Shown here: piece after piece, positions 1 to 7,573 of the stretch
Layout: each line of letters begins with the position of its first letter
Position numbering within the stretch: position 1 is the stretch's first letter
Origin: Bacteroidales bacterium UBA5072
Lineage (GTDB): Bacteria > Bacteroidota > Bacteroidia > Bacteroidales > UBA10428
Direction of reading: 5' to 3'
NCBI GenBank assembly: GCA_002415855.1
Contig: DIAS01000104.1
Location: 1-10,541 of the forward strand
Length of the DNA stretch: 10,541 nucleotides
Translations under genes and position numbers: made by a program
Notes under the pieces: model-generated
What the model was told of the DNA's origin: nothing
Databases searched by the model: none
The model's input: only the letters and a program-made list of their open reading frames with translations

Positions 1-383
1 CTGTTAAGCGGGGCAAAGCGCTGCTGTCCGCCTCCCGCTCCACCGCGACCATCACCTGTGCGGTATGTCCCTGCACTGTGCCATGCCATACGTATGAACA
101 ACGGTCCGTAGTGGCCGAAATCGGCAGGCCACCATTCCTGTGAGTTGGTCATCAGTTTGAGAAGGTCTTGTTTCAAAGCCTTCAAATCCAGACTTTTAAA
201 TTCTTCTGCATAGTTAAAATCTTCCCCCATAGGATTTGATAAAGAAGAATGCTGCCGCAGAATGTTCAGTTTTAACTGATCAGGCCACCAGTCGCGGTTC
301 TTTGTACCGACGATACCGGCACCGTGCTTCTGCGTGGCGCCGGTAACAGGGCCCTGGCCCATTTTATCCGAGTTATTTCCCAT
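1..383 (-). CDS. katG: Catalase-peroxidase KatG, N-terminal part (cut by window edge)
   Basis: Bifunctional haem catalase-peroxidase that removes H2O2. 127 complete codons are visible, starting at the ATG at 383-381 (MGNNSDKMGQGPVTG). Family landmarks are clear: the motif DWWPDQL at residues 31-37, NPMGEDFNYAEEF at 50-62, EWWPADFGHYGP at 83-94, and the distal haem-pocket motif RMAWHSAGTYR at 98-108. R98, W101 and H102 correspond to the catalytic Arg-Trp-His of KatG, and the Trp is the one that forms the Met-Tyr-Trp adduct in this family. The rest of the protein (about 600 residues, including the proximal His) lies beyond base 1. The start is supported by the usual short polar N-terminal arm. 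The gene lies 185 bases downstream of a PerR-type regulator on the same strand, the usual arrangement for peroxide-controlled katG. It is richer in GC than the genes that follow. Identification is confident. Confidence 0.97.
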   Translation of the reverse strand, partial: MGNNSDKMGQGPVTGATQKHGAGIVGTKNRDWWPDQLKLNILRQHSSLSNPMGEDFNYAEEFKSLDLKALKQDLLKLMTNSQEWWPADFGHYGPLFIRMAWHSAGTYRTGDGRGGAGGGQQRFAPLN

Positions 384-483
384 TTTTAATATGTGTTAGT
401 TTATAAATGATCATTTGAAAAATAGTTGGCAAATCACCGTGACAAACAGTATATCAATGACTATGCACAGCATCGAAATAGGT

Positions 484-501
484 CCGGGCTTCTTTTCCCG
501 G
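484..501 (-). other. Small GC hairpin between perR and katG
   Basis: CCGGG (484-488) and CCCGG (497-501) form a perfect 5-bp stem around an 8-base loop in the perR-katG spacer. There is no U-run after it on either strand, so it is not a convincing terminator; it could sit in the katG leader. The remainder of the 185-base spacer shows no TAnnTTTG match. Confidence 0.25.
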
Positions 502-568
502 CGGTCATTATGTTCTTATGGTGCTGCAGCTAACCCACCATATTATGTTAATAGGGTTCATCGCTTTA

Positions 569-991
569 TTATTTGGTTTTTATGTACTTACCAATAATTT
601 GCAATTTAATATCCTCAATCTTAAAATCGGGTATTTTCTTTTTCTCAAAATACTTTTCAAGAAGTTCATTCAGTTCATTGTCATTGAAATCTTCAATCCT
701 GTCTGAATCTGAACAATAAATATGATGATGGCTTTCCACAACACCATCATATCGCATTATATCTCTTTCAGTTTTAACTTTTTTAATCAACCTGCTATCG
801 ACCAAAGCATCAAGAACCTTATAAACTGTAGCGACGGAAATATTGGGATGATTCTTTCTGATGTATTCAACTATATTTTCCGCAGTCGGATGATTATTGA
901 GGTTTATTATCGCTTCTAAAATAGCAATCCGCTGAGGAGTAACCTTTAGTTTTTTATCTATTAATTTCCTGCTGATCTCTTCAGCTTTCAT
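569..991 (-). CDS. perR: PerR-type Fur family peroxide regulator
   Basis: 140-residue Fur-superfamily repressor. Residues 1-80 are the winged-helix DNA-binding half (VTPQRIAILEAI at 17-28, recognition-helix region ISVATVYKVLDAL at 51-63); the rest is the metal-binding and dimerisation half. All five regulatory metal ligands known from Bacillus PerR align with identical spacing: H34, D82, H88, H90 and D101 (H37, D85, H91, H93, D104 in B. subtilis). The Asp at the D104 position favours PerR over Fur. The structural zinc site is absent: only C93 remains, the second Cys of the first CxxC is Ser96, and the C-terminal CxxC is missing (the tail ends in KTK). It lies directly upstream of katG on the same strand, so it probably represses katG and itself and senses peroxide by metal-catalysed histidine oxidation (inferred from the family). 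The ATG at 991-989 gives the normal family length. It is AT-rich compared with katG. Confidence 0.92.
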   Translation of the reverse strand: MKAEEISRKLIDKKLKVTPQRIAILEAIINLNNHPTAENIVEYIRKNHPNISVATVYKVLDALVDSRLIKKVKTERDIMRYDGVVESHHHIYCSDSDRIEDFNDNELNELLEKYFEKKKIPDFKIEDIKLQIIGKYIKTK

Positions 992-1010
992 AGATAGTTA
1001 CTTTTAAACG

Positions 1011-1032
1011 ATAATAATTCTCTTATAATAAT
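1011..1032 (-). promoter_or_regulatory. AT-rich direct repeat ahead of perR (possible operator)
   Basis: On the minus strand the octamer ATTATTAT occurs twice, at 1032-1025 and 1018-1011, with starts 14 bases apart and about 20-40 bases upstream of the perR ATG. PerR operators in other phyla are AT-rich (TTATAAT-N-ATTATAA in Bacillus), and self-regulation is common, so this is a candidate operator or promoter. It is a direct repeat rather than the expected inverted repeat, and AT-rich spacers produce such repeats by chance, so confidence is low. Confidence 0.22.
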
Positions 1033-1201
1033 AGATAAAGTTAATAAATTTTTACTCGAAAGTCAAGGCCGTGGACCATAAATTTTGCAGTAATGTGAAG
1101 TTAAATGGCTGTTCTTTTGCAGTCCGTATCTGACAGAACTTCTATTGCCGGTTCGTACAGGCTGGTGGTCTTATAAACAACTTAATTGTGACATCAAATA
1201 A

Positions 1202-2434
1202 TTAATCCAGAATGGATATTATTCTTTTTTTATCAGGAATGACGCGGATTTCCAATTTCTTACCATTTCGGCTAATTGTAAAAACCACCGGAATTTCAGA
1301 GGAGTTCCCACAATTGAATCTGTTTGGCCAAAAGTATTCCTGACAACACTTCAGATAACGCAAAGCGATGCCTGATCTTTCTGCTTTTTCATTTACGGCC
1401 TTTTCAGATAATACAGTCTGATAATCCGGATTAATCAGGTCAGCATAGCCGGACGGATAAGTATTTCCATCAATTTTCAATATTCTATCACCCGGCTGAA
1501 TCCCTGCTAAAGCAGCCGGTGAACCGGGCAATACCTCCAAAACTGTCTTCATGGCCGATTTATCATAAATAATACCGGTAAATCTGTAATAATCAAAAAT
1601 GATTCGCTGCGGCGATTCTTCACGAATCACTGGAAATTGATATAGCACAATATCAAAGAAATTCTCAAAAAAATAAAAAATATCCTTTTCCGCTACTTTT
1701 AAGTTCATCGATGCTTTCCAAACCACAATAGGCAATTTACTATCCGTATATTCTTTAGTATCTGTGAATCTTAATTCCACATAATTATCATTGTTACCCG
1801 CATTAAAACTATGAATCACTGATACTGTCAATTCGGGGTGCTCATTGGTCCTCTTCAGACCCAGCTTATCCAGTTTCCTGCCCAATATTTCGGCCAACTT
1901 TTTTTCCTCAAGTGGATTTGCAGTATTGGAATATTCAAAACGATAGGATTGGTACTTTGACAGATCTTTATTCCTATCTGAAAGCATTTGCATCGCCAAC
2001 CCTTTAAAATAATATTCCGCCCAGCCGGTTTCCTTGTTTTCTCTGGTTTTTACGTTGGTGTAGAGTATTCCTTCCGTCAGGTACTCATCGATATTACTGA
2101 TCCCGGAAATAGTCAGAAGATCCAAATCCAAGAATGTTCCAAACCGCAGGATCCTGAGCTTTTTTACTGGTCCTGCATATGTTTCTAACATATTTTTAGA
2201 ATCGGACATGTCTGATATTTCCTGGCCATCGACCTGAACTATCTCATCACCTGCCCGTAAGTCAGCAAGATCAGCCAAAGAACCAGGCACAACTTCAGTC
2301 ACATTCATGCATTTGTTAGCTGAAAAATTTTGAAATGAAAACCCCCATTTGCAAATATTCGGGGCATTTAATTGAGCAAAGGATATTTGAAATCCTAAAA
2401 CCATAATTAATGAAGTGATCAGTAAAACTCTCAT
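1202..2434 (-). CDS. Secreted protein with two PDZ domains
   Basis: Predicted exported protein of 410 residues when started at the ATG at 2434-2432. The frame is open upstream to 2521, but this internal Met begins a clear signal peptide (MRVLLITSLIMVLGF, cleavage near FAQ at 19-21), so the longer start is rejected. PDZ 1 covers about residues 29-98 (VVPGSLADLADLRAGDEIVQ, then DGQ). PDZ 2 covers about 283-396 (EVLPGSPAALAGIQPGDRI, then KIDG) but is interrupted by an insertion at about 331-379 with a Cys-Cys pair and one further Cys. The middle (about 157-271) has the look of a DUF4136-like lipoprotein fold (LSKYQSYRFEYSN, then a helix and VSVIHSFNAG); this is only a resemblance. No Ser-protease triad or zinc-protease motif is present, so it is not a DegP, CtpA or RseP enzyme; binding of protein C-termini in the periplasm or at the outer membrane is the likely role. 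The partner is unknown. Confidence 0.85.
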   Translation of the reverse strand: MRVLLITSLIMVLGFQISFAQLNAPNICKWGFSFQNFSANKCMNVTEVVPGSLADLADLRAGDEIVQVDGQEISDMSDSKNMLETYAGPVKKLRILRFGTFLDLDLLTISGISNIDEYLTEGILYTNVKTRENKETGWAEYYFKGLAMQMLSDRNKDLSKYQSYRFEYSNTANPLEEKKLAEILGRKLDKLGLKRTNEHPELTVSVIHSFNAGNNDNYVELRFTDTKEYTDSKLPIVVWKASMNLKVAEKDIFYFFENFFDIVLYQFPVIREESPQRIIFDYYRFTGIIYDKSAMKTVLEVLPGSPAALAGIQPGDRILKIDGNTYPSGYADLINPDYQTVLSEKAVNEKAERSGIALRYLKCCQEYFWPNRFNCGNSSEIPVVFTISRNGKKLEIRVIPDKKRIISILD

Positions 2435-2527
2435 TTGATTTTTGTTTTTTATGATAGTAAATGTCCGTGTGCATGACCCGTTGTGTTGCTGATGCACTGT
2501 GTTATCAGGTTGCCACAACATAACTAT

Positions 2528-2588
2528 AAAAACGGCACCAGCAGATCCCCGGCCAGCAAAGGGCTATATACGGGGTCAGCGATCGGTG
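2528..2588 (-). terminator. Probable intrinsic terminator of the FISUMP gene
   Basis: Read on the minus strand, CACC (2588-2585) and CCCCG (2575-2571) pair with CGGGG (2551-2547) and GGTG (2539-2536), with unpaired bases between the two helices and a 19-base loop. Five T residues follow at 2532-2528. The structure begins 69 bases after the stop codon of the FISUMP gene and lies upstream of the PDZ gene, which fits a terminator separating the two. The stem is interrupted and the T-run short, so efficiency is uncertain. Confidence 0.5.
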
Positions 2589-2656
2589 TCTAATTCATTA
2601 CGTAAATGTAAATAAAGTATTATGCAACAAATTCACTATTTGGCATTAATTAAACA

Positions 2657-3388
2657 TTAATCTTTGACACAGCGGACAGAAAAGCCAAAATTTTCTGGAG
2701 CCCAATCCTGAGGAATATCTTCATAGCAACTATAAATGACCCTGTCATATGCAGTTTTGTCATCCTTTGCACTTGATGTCCAGAATATACCATCAATTCC
2801 AATGAGCACAAACTGTCCTCCGGATTCACGCCAGCCCCCCGGAAGGGCAGTAAATCCATAGTTATTATCGCCTCCATATTCAGGACAAAGCCAATGAGTA
2901 GTGCCGGCTTCCTTAAGATTTCTACCTGCATACAATTCAGAACCGGTATAATTTATTAACGCCAACCATTCCGAATCGGAGGGGACATGCCAGCCGGCAG
3001 GGCATAAATGGCCGGTATTAATCGTATACCATTTATAAAGTGCCCCATAAGTGTTTTTATATATTCCACTGTTATTTTCATACCAACAGTATCCGGGTGT
3101 GTTATTGATCCATTCCGAATTGCTGGTTAATAATGGTATCTCGGTACCATCGCTGTTTTTGGTCGTTTTCAGATTCTCTGCCATCCAGGTCTGTGTATCG
3201 ATTGTAACCGTTTTATAGGCGTTCCCATCCAGATCTGTCAATTGACCATACTGAATACCAGGGTTAAAGGTTATCGGATAGACTTTTTCGTGGTTATTTT
3301 GATTGTCTCTATCACAATTGTAAAGATACATGATGATTAAACCGGTAATAATGAACTGGTAAATCCAGGTTATAGGCTTTCCTTTCAT
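2657..3388 (-). CDS. FISUMP-domain (Fibrobacter succinogenes major paralogous domain) lipoprotein
   Basis: 243 residues from the ATG at 3388-3386. The frame is open to 3547, but this Met starts a lipoprotein-like leader: MKGK, a hydrophobic stretch, then YLYNC with the Cys at residue 25 (Asn at -1 is an unusual lipobox residue) followed by DRDNQ. The -7 promoter match at 3440-3447 lies inside the longer frame and supports the shorter start. The FISUMP signatures are all there: DLDGNAYKTVTI at 52-63 followed by TQTWMAENL at 65-73, the central LCPAGWHVPSDSEW at 128-141, and the terminal GFSVRCVKD at 235-243. Length is typical for a single-domain member. The domain is widespread in Fibrobacteres and Bacteroidetes and its biochemical role is not established; a cell-surface location is inferred from the lipid anchor. 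It appears to be a single-gene transcription unit. Confidence 0.9.
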   Translation of the reverse strand: MKGKPITWIYQFIITGLIIMYLYNCDRDNQNNHEKVYPITFNPGIQYGQLTDLDGNAYKTVTIDTQTWMAENLKTTKNSDGTEIPLLTSNSEWINNTPGYCWYENNSGIYKNTYGALYKWYTINTGHLCPAGWHVPSDSEWLALINYTGSELYAGRNLKEAGTTHWLCPEYGGDNNYGFTALPGGWRESGGQFVLIGIDGIFWTSSAKDDKTAYDRVIYSCYEDIPQDWAPENFGFSVRCVKD

Positions 3389-3439
3389 CTTAACAGGATC
3401 AGAGTTTGGTAACTGTTTCTCAAACCTGAAAAAAGTATA

Positions 3440-3447
3440 CAAATATA
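3440..3447 (-). promoter_or_regulatory. Bacteroidetes -7 promoter element for the FISUMP gene
   Basis: The minus strand reads TATATTTG here, a full match to the Bacteroidetes sigma-ABfr -7 consensus TAnnTTTG. A start site a few bases downstream would give a leader of about 45 bases before the ATG at 3388. No good -33 TTTG is visible at the expected distance, so this rests on the -7 box alone. Confidence 0.5.
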
Positions 3448-3646
3448 CAAATGAAAACTGGCATCCGCGAATATGAAACGTAGCCGGTTTCCCGAGGTTG
3501 AATCCAATTCCATGGTTTGTGTCTTCTTGCCCTTTTGTCTGCCACACAAAAGAGGAATAGAAAAAGTCACCCCCGAACGAAGAATCCGGGCTCGTTATCG
3601 TTGCATAGGGCCTGCGCTAACCAAAGCCTTGCGCCCCGATTTTCTG

Positions 3647-3718
3647 CCCCGTTCGTGGACATCCTTTCGACGTGGCTATCCGCTATCCGGCCAAAGCAGG
3701 AGTCGAGGCCGAGCGGGG
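3647..3718. repeat. GC-rich element able to fold into a three-part stem
   Basis: CCCCGTTCG (3647-3655) pairs over all nine positions, one being a G-T wobble, with CGAGCGGGG (3710-3718). Inside it TCGAC (3667-3671) pairs with GTCGA (3702-3706), and further in TGGC (3673-3676) pairs with GCCA (3690-3693). The nested helices make a roughly 72-base cruciform or RNA hairpin. There is no U-run. Part of it recurs at 9239-9274. Its role is unknown; an old repeat element or a structured RNA are both possible. Confidence 0.45.
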
Positions 3719-3720
3719 AA
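3684..3720 (+). repeat. Dispersed short repeat, copy A
   Basis: Begins TATCCGGCCAAAGCAGGAG and continues with a GGCCGAGCG block. It closely matches 9239-9274 on the same strand, differing at only a few positions over about 32 bases. It forms the right part of the foldable element at 3647-3718. Confidence 0.45.
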
Positions 3721-3816
3721 TTTGATTTTACAATACAACAGCAGGGTGTAAAGGACTTTGCTTAACACAAAAACCCATATTGACCATGCCACTTGTTATG
3801 CCGCTTAGTTCATTAT

Positions 3817-5121
3817 TCACAGCTTTCTTCTTATGTATATAATGCTAAGCATTGTTAAAAATCCTACTATAACAGTTAAAATGAAGCTTTTCTTAATTGC
3901 ATTTGGGCCTTTTAATTCCTTTTTCATTAGTTTCTCTACAGCAGAAACAGTTCTCCAAATTGCATTAAAGCTTTCTTTACCATAAATAAGACCATTGATA
4001 TTTGTTAAAATGATGTATCCCGATTTATTGTATTTATTGAAATCCCATAAACTCTGATAGCCAATTGTTGAGCCTCCATGCCCAAACCATCTGTTTGAAT
4101 ACTGAATAATTCCATACCCATATCCTCTAAATGGGCAATTACTTGTCAAATGAAATATACTTTTGCCCGGAGAATGTTTTTCCTGCATTAGTTCAATTGT
4201 TTCCGGTTTAAGTAATTGGAAGTTCTTATAACATCCGTTGTTCAAATTGGCAATCATAAATTTCGCCAAATCTTCAGCCGTTGAGTAGATAAAATCCCTT
4301 TCTCCTGCCCAAAATGGTAATTCAACATTTTCCTCATCTTTACGTGTAAAGGGGATAGCATATTTTGCTGAGGAATCATCTTTGTAAAACATGGTATTGT
4401 TCATTTCCAAAGGTCCAAAAATATTATCGTGCATATACTCAGCATATGTTTGTCCCGATACCTTTTCAATCAGATAACAAAGAATATATTGTGCAGAGTT
4501 AGAGTATAAATAATTGGTCCCGGGTTTGAAACGCCAAACAGATGGATCATAATTAACTCCCGTTGGATCGAGAGAAGCTTTTAGAAATTCTTCCAAGGGT
4601 AGAAATGCAGCACCGGGCTTTGGTTCAACGGTACTGTCTTTTTTGAAATTCAGATATCTTGTGTCCCATTCTGCCTGGTATTTGAACGCTTCTAATCCCG
4701 ATCGATGTGAAAGAAGCATTCCGATTGTAATTGGTACTTCAGGGTATTTTGGGTGTCTTATTTTAAGTGGTAAATAGGAACTTATATCGTTATCAACAAT
4801 AAGCAGTCCTTTTTCATACAATTGTAATATCGCTATTGCATTAAAAACCTTTTGGATAGAACCAATCATATACATGGAACTTCTTCCGGAGTTTTTACCG
4901 TATACCTTGGAGGATACAATACAATCATTAGAAACCACGGCGTATTGAAGTGTTGGTAAATTACCCCGGATTACCAAATCTTGAATTTTATCCTCTAGTC
5001 TTTTTGAGATTGAACCATTCCCCGGGGATTCAATATTGGATGATTGAGAGAATAATGAAACCGGAGTATTCAACAGGAGCAGTGCACTCAAATAATAAAC
5101 CAGTTTTATAAGTTTTCTCAT
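3817..5121 (-). CDS. Serine beta-lactamase-family hydrolase with C-terminal membrane anchor
   Basis: 434 residues from the ATG at 5121-5119, chosen because it opens a signal peptide (MRKLIKLVYYLSALLLL, cleavage near SLFSQ); the frame is open 15 codons further. Class C beta-lactamase/DD-peptidase (Pfam Beta-lactamase) landmarks are present: the nucleophile motif SIQK (S88, K91), the second motif YSN at 206-208, and HGG at 348-350 replacing KTG. Flanking family features also fit, for example LLSHRSGLEAF at 136-146 and FKPGTNYLYSNSAQY at 198-212. A hydrophobic helix at about 411-430 followed by RRKL suggests the catalytic domain lies in the periplasm and is held to the inner membrane at its C-terminus. 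Members act as D-aminopeptidases, penicillin-binding-like enzymes or esterases; the substrate cannot be read from sequence, and antibiotic resistance should not be assumed. It has long spacers on both sides and no evident partner gene. Confidence 0.9.
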   Translation of the reverse strand: MRKLIKLVYYLSALLLLNTPVSLFSQSSNIESPGNGSISKRLEDKIQDLVIRGNLPTLQYAVVSNDCIVSSKVYGKNSGRSSMYMIGSIQKVFNAIAILQLYEKGLLIVDNDISSYLPLKIRHPKYPEVPITIGMLLSHRSGLEAFKYQAEWDTRYLNFKKDSTVEPKPGAAFLPLEEFLKASLDPTGVNYDPSVWRFKPGTNYLYSNSAQYILCYLIEKVSGQTYAEYMHDNIFGPLEMNNTMFYKDDSSAKYAIPFTRKDEENVELPFWAGERDFIYSTAEDLAKFMIANLNNGCYKNFQLLKPETIELMQEKHSPGKSIFHLTSNCPFRGYGYGIIQYSNRWFGHGGSTIGYQSLWDFNKYNKSGYIILTNINGLIYGKESFNAIWRTVSAVEKLMKKELKGPNAIKKSFILTVIVGFLTMLSIIYIRRKL

Positions 5122-5146
5122 GCCTGTTCTTAATATTTTATTTTGC

Positions 5147-5184
5147 CTCACAACGTTTGGCGACATGGCCAGTAAGGGAGTGAG
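5147..5184 (-). other. Inverted repeat in the leader of the hydrolase gene
   Basis: CTCAC (5147-5151) pairs with GTGAG (5180-5184), enclosing a second helix TGGC (5158-5161) with GCCA (5168-5171). It lies 26 bases upstream of the hydrolase ATG. It lacks a U-run and could be a leader hairpin. The rest of the 178-base spacer between the two genes shows a direct repeat GCTAATT (5249-5255 and 5280-5286) and no TAnnTTTG match. Confidence 0.3.
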
Positions 5185-5299
5185 GGCGATAACCTATCAA
5201 GATACACCAGGAAAGACTCGGGTGATGGTCTTGGCAAACCGTTCAAACGCTAATTGGCTATATCGTATGATGTACGGTGGCTAATTCGTTCCTCATAGT

Positions 5300-7573
5300 T
5301 TAGCCCTCAATACTCTCTTCTCCATCTGCAAATTTAAAGTGGACCGACTGATTTGGTAATCGATAAAAAAGACTGACTTTTAAATCCTTTGTTTCATTTA
5401 GATATCGGATTAGGCAACGTCCATAGAATACTCTCATTCCATAATCAAATGCAATTTCATGATATCCTAATAACCAAAGAGCAGTCACAATTTTGTCCCT
5501 TTCTTCAGTGCAATTAAGTTTGCTGAACCGCATATAATTTATTAAAACCTCAGCGAAATCTTCATCTTCTAAGCCTTCCCCGCATAACTTTTCACGAATA
5601 GCACACCAGAAATTAAAACTTGAAGGTATTATTTCGGAGCTGATATTATCAGGAAGCTCTTTCCCCTTCCAAATCCTGTTCTGAGTTTCATTATTAAAAT
5701 AAGGTCGAGTAAGAACCGGTACCCTGTTTGTTTTTTCAGAATAGCTGAATGCATAATGGTAATTCTCGTTTATAGGTTTTGCAATATCCATTGCATTGAC
5801 CGTATCATCATTTTCCCATTTGTTCATGCATTTTAAAACTGTAAAATAATTACTTTGGCTGTTGAAGTTTTTGGGAGGACTGTTCTGTTCAATTTTTATT
5901 GGTTTTCCCAGAAGATCAATTCTTAAAACTGGTGAGGTCTTCCCGGTCCAATACTCCAATTCACACCATGTCCGAGAGTTGTACTGGTCATCGGGATATC
6001 GAAGGATTATGTTTGGTATAGTTGCCATTATTCGCCTAAAAGCCTGCAGCCCGACCAGGAACTCATTCTCTTCAGACTTGCTTCGGGGATTCTGGGGCAA
6101 GGACATATAATCATAAACAATACCTATTCTTTGACATAATTCCGTTCTCAACGAATAGTCATCTTTACTGAAATTATCAATAAAACTAGCTATCTCGCCT
6201 GTTAAATAAGTTGCCTGTAAAAGACCATGGAAAAATAAACCTGGAATTTTGTCGAGCCGGTTAATGCGAGATTGTTTAAAGCCTTGCGCAATATTTAAAA
6301 AGTCATTGCATAATGCCTTCAATGCAAATAGTTGGCTGCCATAGGGATCAGGCTGATCTGTCTTTTCCCATCGATGGGAAACAAAAACAATTAAAAGGGG
6401 ATTATCCTTAATATCCAGCCATTTAACTTTGCCATTTAGTTCCTGCTGTTTGTGTATACCATCAAGTTCCAAAAAGCTTTCAAGTGTAATGACCCTAATC
6501 TTTGATACAATCTCCTTGTATTCAATTTTAGCATTACCCAGAAGTTCAATGGCCTTATTATTTCTAAGGATTCGTTGGTCGTTATCAGGGCAAAATTTGA
6601 AATTAAGTTTCTTTCTTACCTGATCATAGATATCAGCCCGAATTTTCAACTCTTCCTCATTGAGAAAACCTTCACTTCTTGTATTCTCAATGAGTTTAAG
6701 CCTTGCTTCCTGATATACGTTTAATTTGCCTTCGGACTTTTCGGAATTAGTAGCAAAGGAATGATTATTTATCTCTTGTTCTATTTCCAGGTGCGGATAA
6801 TAATTTTCGATCAGTTCAATTATTTTACTGTTTCTCTTGCGATGCGCTTCGTCTAAAGGTATTAATCCATTATTATCCTTGATGTTCCTGTTGGCACCAT
6901 GTTTAAGCAATGATTCAACTATATCCTGTGCATCCAAACGTGCAGCTATATGCAATGGTGTTGCTCCCCAGTTATTTCGATGTTCGATATCTGCACCAAA
7001 TGAAATTAATAATTCAATAAATGCCGCTTCACCCGGGTATATGGCATCATGAAGGGGTGTTCGATCATTGCCATATCTGTCAACAGCGTTAACATTTGCT
7101 CCACGCTGTAATAATAAACGAGCCACATCTATACAGCCTCTTTTTGCAGCTTCATGCAATGGAGTACCGCCCCAATCAGATCCTTCAGGTTCAGTTTTGG
7201 CGCCATAGTTCAATAAAGCAGCAGCTGCTTCTATGTTTCCATGATAAGAGGCTATGTTAAGGGGTGTCCCCGAATCACTCTGTTGTTCAATATTCAGTCC
7301 AGTTTGAATCAATCTTTGAACTATATACTTCCGGCAATATTGAGCTGCAAAATGCAATGGAGTTTTATTCTCGTCATCAATAACATTTACCTTCCCTCCG
7401 GAATGTATAAGTAAATCCAAAATATCCTCGCAATTGTAAATACACACCTGATGCATGGCAGTTCTTCCAGCAGTTCCCTTCCAATTTGGATCTGCACCTT
7501 CTTTTAAAAGGCCTTCAATTTTAGCGATGTCATTCCCGCCTGCTGCATTCCACAATCGTTCATTGATATTCAT
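5300..7573 (-). CDS. Ankyrin-repeat protein with TIR-like effector domain
   Basis: 757 residues with three parts. Residues 3-258 hold about eight ankyrin repeats with good consensus (TPLHFAA at 71-77, TPLHEAAKRG at 137-146, LLLQRGANVNAVD at 153-165, TPLHIAAR at 205-212). A helical linker spans about 260-390. Residues 392-555 look TIR-like: a first-strand motif FVSHRW at 397-402, YDYMSLPQ at 487-494 in the box-2 position, a hydrophobic strand NIILRYPDD at 521-529, then RTWCELEYW at 534-542. W536 and E540 have the W-x3-E spacing of the catalytic glutamate of NAD-cleaving TIR domains such as SARM1, and S399 lies in the usual first-strand Ser/Asp position. There is a long insertion (about 425-480) compared with classical TIR. 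Residues 560-757 are an unrecognised C-terminal domain. No signal peptide, so probably cytoplasmic. Ankyrin repeats would act as sensor or scaffold and the TIR-like part as an NAD-consuming or signalling effector; that role is inferred. The weakest part of the call is the TIR assignment. Confidence 0.8.
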   Translation of the reverse strand: MNINERLWNAAGGNDIAKIEGLLKEGADPNWKGTAGRTAMHQVCIYNCEDILDLLIHSGGKVNVIDDENKTPLHFAAQYCRKYIVQRLIQTGLNIEQQSDSGTPLNIASYHGNIEAAAALLNYGAKTEPEGSDWGGTPLHEAAKRGCIDVARLLLQRGANVNAVDRYGNDRTPLHDAIYPGEAAFIELLISFGADIEHRNNWGATPLHIAARLDAQDIVESLLKHGANRNIKDNNGLIPLDEAHRKRNSKIIELIENYYPHLEIEQEINNHSFATNSEKSEGKLNVYQEARLKLIENTRSEGFLNEEELKIRADIYDQVRKKLNFKFCPDNDQRILRNNKAIELLGNAKIEYKEIVSKIRVITLESFLELDGIHKQQELNGKVKWLDIKDNPLLIVFVSHRWEKTDQPDPYGSQLFALKALCNDFLNIAQGFKQSRINRLDKIPGLFFHGLLQATYLTGEIASFIDNFSKDDYSLRTELCQRIGIVYDYMSLPQNPRSKSEENEFLVGLQAFRRIMATIPNIILRYPDDQYNSRTWCELEYWTGKTSPVLRIDLLGKPIKIEQNSPPKNFNSQSNYFTVLKCMNKWENDDTVNAMDIAKPINENYHYAFSYSEKTNRVPVLTRPYFNNETQNRIWKGKELPDNISSEIIPSSFNFWCAIREKLCGEGLEDEDFAEVLINYMRFSKLNCTEERDKIVTALWLLGYHEIAFDYGMRVFYGRCLIRYLNETKDLKVSLFYRLPNQSVHFKFADGEESIEG

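Larger units (their letters stand above)
3448..3816. other. Intergenic stretch with GC-rich structured DNA, no gene
   Basis: Between the FISUMP promoter and the hydrolase stop codon there is no credible gene. The plus-strand frames open here (3473-3751 and 3517-3765) have no recognisable protein character. The stretch holds a markedly GC-rich block (about 3570-3720) inside AT-rich surroundings; that block contains the foldable element at 3647-3718 and one copy of a short repeat found again at 9239. Near 3760-3801 GCTTAAC and GTTATGC form an imperfect 7-base inverted pair (see rejected integron attC idea). Confidence 0.5.

Noticed and set aside
2435..2521. Longer N-terminus for the PDZ protein
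   Set aside because: It would bury a clear signal peptide behind 29 polar residues.
3389..3547. Longer N-terminus for the FISUMP protein
   Set aside because: It would bury the lipoprotein leader, and it contains the -7 promoter match.
3473..3765. Overlapping plus-strand ORFs in the GC-rich spacer
   Set aside because: They have no recognisable domain or start signal, and they overlap the promoter of the minus-strand gene and the structured element.
3760..3801. Possible integron attC site just after the hydrolase gene (on the minus strand GCATAAC then GTTAAGC)
   Set aside because: The outer 7-mers resemble attC core sites and the one-gene-per-unit layout is suggestive, but the inner arms do not pair, the site is too short (42 bases), the other spacers show no matching sites, and no integrase is present.
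5122..5166. Longer N-terminus for the beta-lactamase-family hydrolase
   Set aside because: The internal Met starts a typical signal peptide, and the extension overlaps the leader hairpin.
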